Source: Eriocheir sinensis
Taxonomy: Eukaryota > Arthropoda > Malacostraca > Decapoda > Varunidae
Assembly (NCBI RefSeq): GCF_024679095.1
Contig: NW_026110573.1
Location: forward strand, 124,001 to 188,000
DNA length: 64,000 nucleotides
Reading direction: 5' to 3'
Shown here: positions 17,384-34,253 of the stretch, piece by piece
Layout: every line of letters starts with the position of its first letter
Position numbering within the stretch: the first letter of the stretch is position 1
Notes under the pieces: generated by a model
What the model saw: the letters and a program-made list of their open reading frames with translations, nothing else
What the model was told of the DNA's origin: nothing
The model's database searches: none
Translations under genes and position numbers: made by a program

Positions 17384-20203
17384 TACACATAAAAATTATT
17401 ATACAAATTTACGTTATTTTATGTGTATTTCGTATATTTATATTTATACAAATACACATTCTTTTATTGGTATTTTGTTTATTTATTTTGATACGAATTT
17501 ACATTATTTTTTGTGTATTTTGTATACATTTGTTTATAAGTATTTACTTTTTTTTATGTGTATTTTGTATATATTTTTATAGAAATCTACGTTATTTTAT
17601 GAGTATTCGTATATATATTTTGTAACAAATTTACATTGTATTATATGTATTTTGCATATTTAATTCAATACAAATTTACCTTATTGTATGTGCATTTTGT
17701 AAATTTATTTTAATACAAATTCAAATATTTTATGTGTATTTTGGTATATATATTTTTTTTAAAAAATGCGTTTTTTTATGGGTATTTTGCATCTTAATTT
17801 ACATTCAAATTTACATTATTTTATTAACATTCTGTGTATTTATTTTGATACTATCTTACATTATTCTATTTGTGTTTTGTATATATATTTTTATATACAT
17901 ATTTACATTATTAATTTTGATGTGCATTTTTTATATATATTTTATATCATTTCATGTGTATTTTGTATATATATATTTATATAGAAATCTACGTTATTTT
18001 ATGTGTATTCGTTTATATATTTTGAAACAAATTTACACTGTTTTATGTGTATTTTGCATATTTTTTCAATACAAATTTACGTTATTGTATATGCATTTTT
18101 TATGTTAATTTTAATACAAATTTAATTATTTCATGAGTATTTTGCATCTTTATTTTCATACAAATTTACATTATTTTATTGATATTCTGTGTATTTATTT
18201 TAATTCGATTTTACATTATTCTATATGTATTTTGTATATATATTTTATACAAATATACGTTACTTTATGTGTATTTGTTTTCATTTCATACACATTTTCA
18301 TTATTTTATGTGTATTTTGTTCATGTATATAAATGTGTATTTTGTATATCTATTTTCTTACATATATACGTTCTTTTATCGGAATTTTCTTTATTTATTT
18401 TGATACGAATTAACATTATTTTAGGTATATTTGGTATATATATTTTTATACTTATTTACATAATTTTATATGTATTTGTATGTATATTTTCATATAAATT
18501 TACTCTATTTTATGAGTATTCGTATATATATTTTGATACAAATTTACTTTATAGATGTGTATTTTGCATATCTATTTCAATAAAAATATACTTTATTGTA
18601 TGTGCATTTTGTATATTTATTTTAATAAAAAAATTATTATTTTATATGTATTTTTGTTTATATATTATTATACAAATATGCGTTATTATATGTGTATTTT
18701 GCATCTTTATTCTCATACAAATTTACATTATATTATTGAAATTTTGTTTATTTATTTTGATACGATTTTACTTTATTCTATGTGTATTTTGTATATATAT
18801 TTTTATACATATTTAAATTATTTAATGTATATTTTGTATATATATTTTATTCAAATTTACGTTATTTTATGTGTATTTGTTTATATATTTTCATACAAAT
18901 TTATATTATTTTATGTGGGTTTTGTATATGTATTTGATACAAATTTGCCTAATTTTATGTGTATTTTCCATATCTATTTTCAAACAAATTTAAATTATTT
19001 TTGTGTATTTTTGTATATATTTTTTTACAAATTTTAGTTATTTCATTTGTATTTTGTATATATATTTTCCTAGAGATATACATTCTTTTATTGAAATTTT
19101 GTTTATCTATTTTGATACGAATTTACATTGCTTTATGTGTATTTTGTATATATATTTTTCTACGTATTTACATTATTTTATGTGTATTTTGTATATGTAT
19201 TCTCATAAAAATTTACCTTATTTTATTGTCTCTATTCGTATATAATTTGTTACAAATTTTATACAAATTCATGTTATTTTATGTGTATTTGTATATATAT
19301 TTTCTTACAAATTTACATTATTTTATGTGCATTTTTACATATATTTCATTAGAAATTTACTTTATTTTATGTTTATTTTGAGTATTTATTTAATTCAATT
19401 TTAAATTATTTAATGTGTATATTTGTATTTGTATTTAGGTTATTTTATGTGTATTTTCTATATATATTTACATCCAAAATTACATTATTTTATTGGTATT
19501 TTGTTAATTGAATTCGATACGAATTTAGATTATTTCATAGGTATTTTGTATAAATATTTTTATACGCATTTACATTATTTAATGTGTGTTTTGTATATTT
19601 ATTTTTATGCAAATTTAATTTAATTTATGTGCATTTTTGTACATATATTATTTTTTGCGTTATTTTATGTGTATTTTGTATATGTTTTCTCATATAAATT
19701 TACATTATTTTATTGGTATTTTGTTTATTTATTTTGACACGAATTACATAATTTTTTTAATATTTTGTACATATTTTTTTATACGTATTTACATTATTTA
19801 ATGTGTATTTTGTTTACATATTTCTACACAAATTTACGTTATTATATGTGTATTTGTATAATTATTTTGATACAAATATACATTATTTTATGTATGTTGT
19901 ATATATATTTCAATTCAAATTTAGCTTATTTTATGTGTATTTTGTATATCTATTTTCATACAAATTTAATTACTTCTATGGATTTTTGTATATAGTTTTA
20001 TATAAATTTACGTCATTTTATGTGTATTTTGTATATTTATATTTATACAAATACACTTTCTTTTATTAGTATTTTGTTTATTTATTTTGATACGAGCTTA
20101 CATTATTTTATGTGTATTTTGTATACATTTTTTATACGTATTTACTTCATTTTATGTGTATTTTGTATATATATTTTTATAGAAATCTACGTTATTTTAT
20201 GAT

Positions 20204-22580
20204 ATATACATAAAATAACCTAAATTTGTATAAAACTATATACAAAAATACACAAAATAATTAAAACTTGTATGAAAATAAATATACAAAATACACATAA
20301 AATTAGGAAAATTTGTATTGAAATACATAAACAAAATACACATAAAATAATAATTAAATTTGAGTGAAAATATATAAACAAATACACTTAAAATAGCGTA
20401 AATTTGTATAAAATATATATACAAAATACACATTAAAAATGTAAATATGTATCAAAAAATATATTTACAAAACACATATAGAATAATGTAAAATCGTTTC
20501 AAAATAAATACACAGAATATTAATAAAATAATGTAAATTTGTATGAAAATTAAGATGCAAAATACTCATAAAATAACGCATTTTTAAAAAAAATTATATA
20601 TACCAAAATACACATAAAATACTTGAATTTGTATTAAAATAAATATACAAAATGCACATACAAAAAGGTAAATTTGTATTGAAATAGATATGCAAAATAC
20701 ATATATAACAATGTAAATTTGTTTCAAAATATATATACGAATACACGTAAAATAAGGTAGATTTCTATAAAATATATATACAAAATACACACAAAATGAA
20801 GTAAATACGTACAAAAAATGTATACAAAATACACAAAATATAATGTAAATTCGTATCAAAATAAATAAACAAAATACCAATAAAAGAATGTGTATTTGTA
20901 TAAATATAGACATACAAAATACACATAAAATAACGTAAATTTGTATAAACTATATACAAAAATACACAAAAGTAATTAAATTTGTATGAAAATAGATATA
21001 CAAAATACACATAAAATAAGCTAAATTTGAATTGAAAAATAATTACAAAATACATCAAATAATGAAAATTTGTATCAAAATTTTTATACAAATACACATA
21101 TAATAACGTAAATTTTTATGAAAATATATATACAAAATACACATAAAATAATGTAAATACGTAGAAAAATATATAAACAAAATACAATTTGAAAAATGTG
21201 TATTTGTATAAATGTAAATATACAAAATACACATAAAATACCGTATATTTATATAAAATTATATACAAAAATACACAGAAGTAGTTAAATTTTATGAAAA
21301 TAGATATACAAAATACACACAAAATAAGCTAAATTTGAATTGAAATATATATACAAAATACATAAAATAAAGTAAATTTGTATCAAAATATTTATACAAA
21401 TACACATATAATAACGTAAATTTGTATAAAAATATATAAACAAAATACACATTAAATAATGTAAATATATAAAAAAAAAATATGTACAAAATACACATAT
21501 AATCATATAACTCGTATAAAAAAAAATAAACATAATACCAATTAAATAATATAAATTTGTATGAGAAAACATATATAAAATACACATAAAATATTTATAC
21601 AAAATACGTATGAAGAAATCTAAATTCGTATCGAGTTAAATTAAGAAAGTACCAGTAAAATAATGTAATTTTGGATGAAAATATATATAGAAAATACACA
21701 TAAAATTACCTAAATACAAATACAAATATACACATCAAATAATTTAAGATTGAATGACCTATGAAGAAATCTAAATTCGTATCGAGTTAAATTAAGAAAG
21801 TACCAGTAAAATAATGTAATTTTGGATGAAAATATATATAGAAAATACACATAAAATTACCTAAATACAAATACAAATATACACATCAAATAATTTAAGA
21901 TTGAATGAAATAGATATACAAAATAATCATAAAATAAAGTAAATTTGTAATGAAAAATATGTAAAAATTCACATAAAATAATATAAATTTCTATGAAAAT
22001 ATATATATACAAATGTACATAAAATAACATGAATTTGTATAAAATTTGTATCAAAATAAATACGAATAGACACTATAAAATAATGTAATTTTTTTATTAA
22101 AATATATATACAAAATACACATATAATAATGTAAATACGTAGAAAAATATATATACAAAATACACATAAAATAATGTAAACTCGTATCAAAATAAATAAA
22201 CAAAATTCCAATAAAAGAATGTATATTTGTAGGAAAATATATATACAAAATATAAATAAAATAACTCAAATTTGTATAAAAATAAATACAAAAATACACA
22301 AAAATAATTTAAATTTGTTTGAAAATAGATATGCAAAATACACATAAAGTTAGGCAAATTTGCATAGAAATACATATACAAAATACACATAAAGTAATGT
22401 AAATTTGTATGATAATATATAAACAAATACACATAAAATAACGTAAATTTGGAAAAAGTATATATACAAAATATACATTAAATAATGTAAATATGTATAA
22501 AAATATATATACAAAATACACAAAGAATAATGTTAAATCGTATCAAAACAAATAAACAGAATATTAATAAAATAATGTAA
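20204..22580 (-). repeat. AT-rich satellite, reverse orientation
   Basis: The forward-to-reverse switch is at ATTTTATGATATATACATAA. The block contains an exact 150-bp tandem duplication at 21,611-21,910. No gene is seen. Confidence 0.88.
21611..21910 (-). repeat. Exact 150-bp tandem duplication
   Basis: Copy 1 (21,611-21,760) and copy 2 (21,761-21,910) are identical by eye apart from the last three bases. Each begins ATGAAGAAATCTAAATTCGT and spans about three satellite monomers, so this is a very recent unequal exchange or replication slippage. Confidence 0.9.
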
Positions 22581-24642
22581 TTTACAAATTTACTTTATTT
22601 AATGTGTATTTTGTATTTTTATATTTATACAAATATACATTCTTGGGTTGGTGTTTTGTTTATTTATTTTGATACGAATTTACATTATTTTATTATTTTA
22701 TTTTGTAAACATTTTTTTATACGTATTTACTTAATTTTAGGTGTATTTTGTATATATATTTTTATAGAAATCTACCTTATTTTATGTGTATTCGTATATA
22801 TATTTTGAAACAAATTTACATTGTTTATATGTATTCTGCATATCTATTTAAATACAGATTTACCTTATTGTATGTGCTTTTTGTAAATTTATTTTAATAC
22901 AAATTCAATTATTTCATGTGTATTTTGGTATGTATATTTTTATAAAAAATGCGTATTTTATGGGTATTTTGCATCTTAATTTTCATACAAATTTACATTA
23001 TTTTATTAACATTCTGTGTATTCCTTTTGATACGATTTTACATTATTCTATTTGTGTTTTGTAAATATTTTTTTATATATATTTATATTATTTAATGTGT
23101 ATTTTGTATATATATTTTATACAATTTTACGTTATTTTAAGTGTATTTGTTTATATATTTTCATTCAAATTTACATTATTTTAAGTGTATTTTGTGTATG
23201 TATTTAAATACAAATTTACCTAATTTTATGTGTATTTTGTATATTTATTTTCATACAAATTTAAATTATTTTTGTGTATTTTTGTATATAGTTTAATACA
23301 AATTTATGTTATTTCATGTGTATTTTGTATATCTATTTTCATATAAATACACATTCTTTTATTGATATTTTGTTTATTTATTTTGACGCGAGTTTACATT
23401 ATTTAATTGTGTATATGTATTTTTAAAAAAATATGCTTTATCTCATGGGTATTTTGCATCTTTATTTTCATACAAATTTACATTATTTTATTGATATTTT
23501 GGTCATTCATTTTGATACGAATTGACTTTATTCTATGTGTATTTTGTATACTATTTTCATACAAATTTACATTATTTTATGTGTATTTGTTTATATATTT
23601 TGACACAATTTTACAATATTTTATTGGTATTTTGTATATATATTTCAAAAGAAATTTACCTAGTCTTACGCGTATCTTTTATATCTATTTTTATACAAAA
23701 TCAAATTATTTCTATGTATTTTTGTATATATTTTAATACAAATTTTAGTTATGTTATGTGTATTTTGTAAATTTCTTTTTATTCAAATATATATTATATT
23801 ATTGGTATTTTGTTGATTTATTTTGATACGAGTTTACATTATTTTATATGTACTTTGTATATATATTTTTATACGCATTTACATTATTTAATATTTATTT
23901 TGAATATATATTTTTATACAAATTCATGGTATTTTATGTGTATTTGTATATATATTTTCATATAAACTTACATTATTTGATATGTATTTTGTACATATAT
24001 TTCATTACAAATTTACCTTTTTTTATGTTTATTTTGTATATTTATTTCATTTAATATTAAATTATTTTATGTATATATTTGTATTTGTATTTAGGTTATC
24101 TTATGTGTATTTTCTATATATATTTCCATAAAAAAATTACATTATTTTATTGGTATTTTGTTAATTTAATTCGATAAGAATTTAGATTATTTCATAGGTA
24201 TTTTGTATACATATTTTTATACGAATTTACATTATTTAATGTGTGTTTTGTATATATAATTTAATGCAAATTTACTTTATTTTATGTGCATTTTTGTACA
24301 TATGTTTTTATAGAAATTTCCGTTCTAATTTTATGTGTATTTTGTATGTGTTTTCTTATACAAATTTACATTATTTTATTGGTATTTTGTTTATTTATTT
24401 TGATACGAATTACATTATTTGATGTGTATTTTGTACATATATTTCATTACAATTTACCTTATTTTATGCTTATTTTGTATATTTATTTCATTTAATATTA
24501 AATTATTTTATGTGTATATTTGTATTTGTATTTAGGTTATTTTATGTGCATTTTCTATATAGATTTCCATCGAAAAATTACATTATTTTATTGGTATTTT
24601 CTTAATTTAATTCGATAAGAGTTTAGATTATTTTATTTATTT
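22581..24642 (+). repeat. AT-rich satellite, forward orientation
   Basis: Forward monomers, including at 23,848-24,054 one copy of a widely repeated block (TTATATGTACTTTG onward). The block is interrupted at its right end by a SINE. Confidence 0.88.
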
Positions 24643-24960
24643 ATTTTTTTTTTTTACATTGCTGCCTATTGCGCCGGTAGGCTTCTTCCCGGTTGATCCT
24701 GATGGTCGGTCCAAGGCTTCATTCCGGTTGGTCCTGATGGTCGGCCCAGCCCGTTCTGGCGCAGGCGAGTGTTTATAGTGGCACCATCTTGCATTGGCTC
24801 ATGCTGCCCTCCCAGAGCTCATTTTTGATCCTAGAATCTAGAGCCCGGGTTGATAGGTGGTCTTCTGGACAGCATGTGGGTAGTTTTAAGCCACTCGGCG
24901 TCGGCTGAAAAATCCCAGCTTGGTGGCACCGGGCGGGGATAGAACTCGCGTCCTTTTTTT
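24643..24960 (-). mobile_element. tRNA-related SINE, 5'-truncated
   Basis: A GC-rich insert of about 315 bp in AT-rich satellite. Read on the minus strand it starts with GGACGCGAGTTCTATCCCCG, which resembles a Pol III B box and tRNA 3' half, then GGTGCCACC. It continues through unique SINE body sequence and ends in an A-rich tail (poly-T and TTTA repeats at 24,637-24,655 on the plus strand). An A-box half is absent, so the head is truncated within the tRNA-like region. The body resembles a dispersed decapod crustacean repeat known to me from recall. No clear target-site duplication is seen, and related monomers suggest about 21 bp of satellite was lost at the insertion point. Confidence 0.75.
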
Positions 24961-25214
24961 ATACGCATTTACATTATTTAATGTGTGTTTTGTATAAATA
25001 ATTTTATGCAAATTTACTTTATTTTATGTGCATTTTTGTACATATATTTTTATAGAAATTTCCGTTCTTTTATGTGTATTTTGTATGTGTTTTTTTATAC
25101 AAATTTACATTATTTAATGTGTATTTTGTTTATTATTTTTATACAAATTTAATTACTTTTGTATATTTTTGTATAAAGTTTAATACAAATTTACGATATT
25201 TTTGGTGTATTTTG
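24961..25214 (+). repeat. AT-rich satellite, forward orientation, right of SINE
   Basis: Continuation of the same forward block, ending at a perfect 24-bp palindromic junction at 25,205-25,228. Confidence 0.85.
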
Positions 25215-25228
25215 TATACAAAATACAC
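25205..25228. repeat. Perfect 24-bp palindromic strand-switch junction
   Basis: GTGTATTTTGTA is followed directly by its reverse complement TACAAAATACAC. Forward satellite becomes reverse satellite exactly at the axis, with no loop. Confidence 0.9.
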
Positions 25229-25935
25229 ATAAAATAATGTAAATTTGAAAGAAAATATATAAACAAATACACATATAATAACATAATTTTGTTTGAAATA
25301 TATATACAAAACACACATTAAATAATGTAAATATGTATAAAAAAATATATACAAAACACAAATAGAATAATGTAAAATCGTATCAAAATATATACACAGA
25401 ATATTAATAAAATAATGTAAATTTGTATGAAAATTAAGATGCAAAATACCTATAAAATAACGCATTTTTTTTTTAAATTATAGATACCAAAATACACATA
25501 AAATGTTTGAATTTGTATTAAAATAAATATACAAAATGCACATACAATAAGGTAAATTTGTATTGAAATAGATATGCAAAATACATATAAAATAATGTAA
25601 ATTTGTTTCAAAATATATACACGAATACACATAAAATAACGTAGATTTCTATAAAAATATGTATACAAAATAAACATAAAATTAAGTAAATACGTATAAA
25701 AATATATATACAAAATACACATAAAATAATGTAAATTCGTAAAAATATAAATAAACAATATACCAATAAAAGAATGTGTATTTGTATAAATATAAATATA
25801 CAAAATAAACATAAAATAAAGTAAATTTATAGAAAACTATATACATAAAATAACGCAAATTTCTTTAAAAATATATGTACAAAAATTAACATCAAATAAA
25901 TTTGCATAAAAATATATATACAAAACACACATTAG
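25215..25935 (-). repeat. AT-rich satellite, reverse orientation
   Basis: Reverse monomers. The block ends where ACACATTAGATAATC meets a forward monomer at TTTGTTTTCATTTTTACA. No gene. Confidence 0.86.
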
Positions 25936-26588
25936 ATAATCTTTGTTTTCATTTTTACATTACTTTATTGATATTCTGTACATTTATATTGATACAATTT
26001 TACATTATTCTAGGTGTATTTTGTATATATTTTCCTTACATATTTACAATATTTTATGTGTATTTTGTATATATATTTTCATAAAAAGTTACGTTATTTT
26101 ATTGTGTGTATTCGTAAATATTTTGATACAAATTTTATACAAATTCATGTTATTTTATGTGTATTTCTATATATATTTTCATTCAAATTTATATTATTTT
26201 ATGTGTATTTTTACATATATTTCATTACAAATTTACCTTATTTTATGTTTATTTTTATATTTATTTCTTTTAATTTTAAATTATTTTATGTGTATATTTG
26301 TATTTGTATTTAGGTTATTTTATGTGTATTTTCTATATATATTTTCATCCAAAATTACCTTATTTTATTGGTATTTTCTTAATTTAATTTGATACGAGTT
26401 TAGACTATTTCATAGGTATTTTGTATACATATTTTTTTACTCATTTACATTATCTAATGTGTGTTTTGAATATATATTTTTATGCAAATCTACTTTATTG
26501 TATGTGCATTTTTGTACATATATTTTTATAGAAATTTGCGTTATTTTATGTGTATTTTGTATATGTTTTCTCAAACAAATTTACATTA
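25936..26588 (+). repeat. AT-rich satellite, forward orientation
   Basis: Short forward block. It includes monomers with TTAGGTTATTTTATGTG and ATCCAAAATTAC, shared with about 6.4-6.6 and 7.2 kb and with 19.4 and 57.3 kb. Confidence 0.86.
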
Positions 26589-29500
26589 TTTCAAAATATA
26601 TATACGAATACACATAAAAAAACGCAATTTTCTATAAAAATATATATATAAAAATTCATACAAAAATACACATAAATAATATAAATTTGTATGAAAATAA
26701 ATATACAAAATACACATAAAATTAGGTAAATTTGTATTGAAATACATATACAAAATACACATAAAATAATGCAAATTTGAATGAAAATATATAAACAAAT
26801 ACACTTTAAATAACGTAAATTTGTATAAAGTATATATACAAAATACACATTAAATAATGCAAATATGAAGGAAAAAAATATATACAAAATACAACTAGAA
26901 TAGGGTAAAATCGTATCAAAATAAATACACAGAATATTAATAAAATAATGTAAAATTGTATGAAAATAAAGATGCAAATACCCATAAAATAACGCATTTT
27001 TTTGAAAATATATATGTACCAAAATACACATAAAATATTTAAATTTTTATTAAAATAAATATACAAAATGCACATTCATTAAGGTAAATTTGTATTGAAA
27101 TATATATGCAAAATACATATAAAACTATGTAAATTTGTTTAAAAATATGTATACGAATACACAAAATAACGTAGATTTCTATAAAAATATATATACAAAA
27201 TACACATAAAATTAAGTAAATACGTATTAAAAAAAGGAATACAAAATACACATCTAAATTTGTATGAAAATATATATACAAATACACATAAAATAACATG
27301 AATTTGTATAAAATTTGTTTCAAAATATATACGAATACACACAAGAAAATAGCGTAAATTTTTATGAAAATGCATATACAAAATTCACATAAAATAATTT
27401 AAATACGTAGAAAAGTATATTACAAAACACACATAAAATAATGTCAATTCGTATCAAAATAAATAGACAAAATTTCAATAAAAGAGTGAATATTTGTAGG
27501 AAAATATATATACAATATACAAATAAAATAACAATTTTTTTTATAAAAATATATACAAAAATACACACAAATAAGTTAAACTAGTTTGAAAATAGATATG
27601 CAAAATACACATAAAATTAGGCAAATTTGTATTGAAATACATATACAAAATACACATAAAATAATGTAAATTTGTATGAAAATATATAAAGAAATACACA
27701 TAAAATAACGTAAATTTGGATAAAATATATATACAAAATAGACATTAAATAATGTAAACATGTATAAAAAAATATATATATATACAAAATACACATAAAA
27801 TAATATTAACTCGTATAAAAATAAATGAACAGAATATCAAAAAAATAATGTAAATGTAATAAAAATAAATATACAAAAATACACATGAAATAATTAAATT
27901 TGTATTAAAATAAATATAAAAATTCACATACAATAAAGTAAATTTATATTAAAATAGATATGCAAAATACACATAAATAATGTAAATTTTTATCAAAAGA
28001 TATATACGAATACACATATAATAGAGTAAAATTCTATGAAAATATGCATACACAATACATATATAATGATGTAAATAAGTAGAAAAATATATATACCAAA
28101 TACACCAAAAATAATGTAAATTCGTATCAAAATAAATAAACAAAATTCCGATAAAATAATGTATATTTTTTGGAAAATAAATATTCAAAATACACATAAA
28201 ATAGCAAAAATTTGTATAAAAATATATACACAAAAAAAAATTTGTATGAAAATAGATATACAAAATACACATATTATTAGTAAAATTTGAATTTAAATAC
28301 ATGTACATAATACACATAAAATAATGTAAATTTGTATGAAATCAAAACAATTACACATAAAATAACGTACATTTGTATAAAATATATATACAAAATACAC
28401 ATGGAATAATGTAAAATCGTATCAAAACAAATACACAGAGTATCAATAAAATAATGTAAATTTGTATGAAAATAAAGATGCAAAATACCCATAAAATAAA
28501 GCATATTTTTATAAAATTACATAAACAAAAATATACGCAGAATAATTAAATTTGTATTAAAATTAATATACAAAATGCACATACAATAAGGAAAATTTGT
28601 ATTGAAAAAATATGCAAAATACACATAAAACAGTGTAAATTTGTTTCAAAATATATTTACAAACACACATAAAATAACGTAGATTTCTATTGAAATATAT
28701 ATACAAAATACACATGAAATGATGTAAATACGTATAAAAATATATATACAAAATACACATTAAATAATGTAAATTCGCGTCAAAATAAGTAAACAAAATA
28801 TCGATGAAAGAATGTGTATTTGTATGAAAATAGATATACAAAATACACATAAATTAACCTAATTTTGTATAAAAATATATACAAAAATACACAAAAAATA
28901 ATTTAAACTTGTATGAAAATAAGTATACAAAATACACATAAAATTAGGTAAATTTGTGTTTAAATACGTATACAAAATACACATAAAATAATGTAGATTT
29001 GAATGAAAATACATAAACAAATACACTTAAAATAACGTAAATTTGTATGAAATATATATACAAAATACAAACTACATAATGTAAAAATATATAAAAAAAA
29101 TATATAGAAAACACAAATAGAATATTGTAAAATTGTATCAAAATAAATACTCAGAATATTAATAAAATAATGTAAATCTGTATGAAAATAAAGAAGAAAA
29201 ATACCCATAAAATAACACATTTTCTTATAAAAATATATATACCAAAATACACATAAGAAATTTAAATTTGTATTAAAATAATTATACAAAATACACATAC
29301 ACTAATTTAAATTTGTATTGAAATAGATATGCAAAATACATATAAAACTATGTAAATTTGTTTAAAAAATGTATACGAATACACATAAAATAACGTAGAT
29401 TTCTATGAAAATATATATACAAAATACACGTAAAATTAAGTAAATACGTATAAAAAAAAATGTATACAAAATACACATAAAATAATGTAAATTCGTATCA

Positions 29501-29590
29501 AAATAAATAAACAAAATACCAATAAGAGAATGTGTATTTGTATAAATATAAATATAAAAAATACGCATTAAATAACGTAAATTTATATAA
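26589..29590 (-). repeat. AT-rich satellite, reverse orientation
   Basis: Reverse block showing the ordered set of monomer variants several times, with spacing of several hundred bases. No gene is seen on either strand. Confidence 0.88.
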
Positions 29591-32762
<3,172 letters not shown>

Positions 32763-32764
32763 TT

Positions 32765-32777
32765 TGGTGGCAGCGGT
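32765..32777 (+). promoter_or_regulatory. Primer-binding site, tRNA-Leu-like
   Basis: TGGTGGCAGCGGT lies two bases after the 5' LTR. It is complementary to a CCA-tailed 3' end ...ACCGCTGCCACCA, which I recall as that of tRNA-Leu(AAG/UAG). Position and the TGG start are standard for a minus-strand primer site. The tRNA identity is from memory. Confidence 0.65.
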
Positions 32778-32920
32778 CACCCCGCGCCTGTGCCTTCGCT
32801 ACCTCGTTCTCCTCCAAGCCACGAGAACTCACCGCCAAACTCCGGGGACAGGCGTACAAGGGAAGAAGGAGTCAACGCACCTGCCGTCCGCGGCACCGCA
32901 CCTGCCGTCCGCGGCAACGC

Positions 32921-33489
32921 ACAAGGCGCCAGCTACAAGCATCTCACAAGTCGCCACCTACGTGCAACTCACAAGGCGCCAGCTACAAGCATCTCACAAG
33001 TCGCCACCTACGTGCAACTCACAAGGCGCCAGCTACAAGCATCTCCCAAGTCGCCACCTACGTGCAACTCACAAGGCGCCAACTACAAGCATCTCCCAAG
33101 TCGCCACCTACGTGCAACTCACAAGGCGCCAGCTACAAGCATCTCCCAAGTCGCCACCTACGTGCAACTCACATGGCGCCAGCTACAAGCATCTCACAAG
33201 TCGCCACCTACGTGCAACTCACACGGCGCCAGCTACAAGCATCTCCCAAGTCGCCACCTACGTGCAACTCACACGGCGCCAGCTACAAGCATCTCCCAAG
33301 TCGCCACCTACGTGCAACTCACAAGGCGCCAGCTACAAGCATCTCCCAAGTCGCCACCTACGTGCAACTCACAAGGCGCCAGCTACAAGCATCTCCCAAG
33401 TCGCCACCTACGTGCAACTCACACGGCGCCAGCTACAAGCATCTCACAAGTCGCCACCTACGTGCAACTCACAAGGCGCCATCTACAAG
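32921..33489 (+). repeat. 50-bp tandem array, 11 full copies plus a partial copy
   Basis: The unit starts ACAAGGCGCCAGCTACAAGC and repeats every 50 bp from 32,921 to 33,470, with a partial twelfth copy. Copies differ at few positions (ACAAGG/ACATGG/ACACGG; CTCACAAG/CTCCCAAG; AGCTAC/AACTAC). No unique spacers separate the copies. Because 50 is not a multiple of 3, all three frames are sampled and all stay free of stops. Confidence 0.97.
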
Positions 33490-33650
33490 CCTCGAGCACA
33501 CCGGCTATAAGCAACTCTACAGGCGTCCAGCCTACAAGCCTCGAGCACACCAGCTACAAGCCTACAGGCTCTACAGCCTACAAGCCTCGAGCACACCAGC
33601 TTCAAGCAACTCTACAGGCGTCAAGCCTACAAGCCCCGAGCACACCCACA
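33490..33650 (+). repeat. Degenerate 46-49 bp tandem repeats
   Basis: The motif CCTCGAGCACACCAGCT recurs at 33,490, 33,539, 33,585 and 33,634 (last copy CCCCGAG), with ACTCTACAGGCGT between. It may be a diverged relative of the adjacent 50-bp unit, with which it shares CTACAAGC. Confidence 0.85.
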
Positions 33651-34253
33651 GGCCTACGCAGCCGTACGCGAGGGCCACAATCTACAAGCCGCTCCCCCGC
33701 TTCAAGCCAGCACTGCTACGAACCCTGCAAGCCACTCCACGATACGGCAGAGGTATTCACACCTGCAACGAGGAGGCACGCCCCGCTGACCTTGGGACAC
33801 CCCGCATGCCCCTCGCTCCACAGCTGGCGGCACCACCGCCGCTGCCGGGAGCATCGGCCCAAACCTCTTCCGGCAAACAGTCAGCAAGGGTACCCGCGGA
33901 CATCTCCCGGTGACTGCAAGCTGTTCCCACTACCGTTTCTTGCAAGGCGTCTTCTCAAGAGGTTACACACCCAAGTCGTCTTGTCTGCCACCGCCGCCCA
34001 TCTCTTCCTATACCAAGGACGACGCGGCCATCATACGTCTGGCGGCTGTGTACCAGCTCCCAGCCGCGCACCGCGGCCGCTCATTTTGCTGGGTCAGCAG
34101 TTTTTCAACCTCCATTGCGAGTCCTCCGATGTCAGCCCATCCCTCACCTCTCACCGCCGCTGTGGCCGCGGCCGAGGTTTCCTGACGCGCCTACAACGAC
34201 TGCACGTCACCCAGGGCATCACAGGCCGTCGCCCTCTCCACTACATCAGCTGA

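Larger units (their letters stand above)
32790..34253 (+). other. Leader open frame without ATG (487 codons), probably not a gene
   Basis: A stop-free frame covers most of the leader between primer site and Gag. It opens with GTG and contains no ATG codon, so conventional initiation is not available. Its first half is the 50-bp array, which reads as a 50-residue repeat (three DNA units per protein repeat) rich in Ser, Thr, Ala, His, Gln and Arg. The second half is Arg/Pro/Leu-rich and low in complexity. Two other plus-strand frames are also open across the array (32,764-33,510 from TTG; 33,062-33,913 from GTG). I see no Gag, capsid or other known domain. A spliced exon or captured sequence is possible, but untranslated leader is more likely. 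Confidence 0.35.

Noticed and set aside
32921..33489. CRISPR-like appearance of the 50-bp array
   Set aside because: No unique spacers between copies; it is a simple tandem repeat inside a eukaryotic retroelement.
33702..33945. Two minus-strand frames of about 60 codons in the LTR-element leader
   Set aside because: Short, overlapping, GC-rich antisense frames without features.
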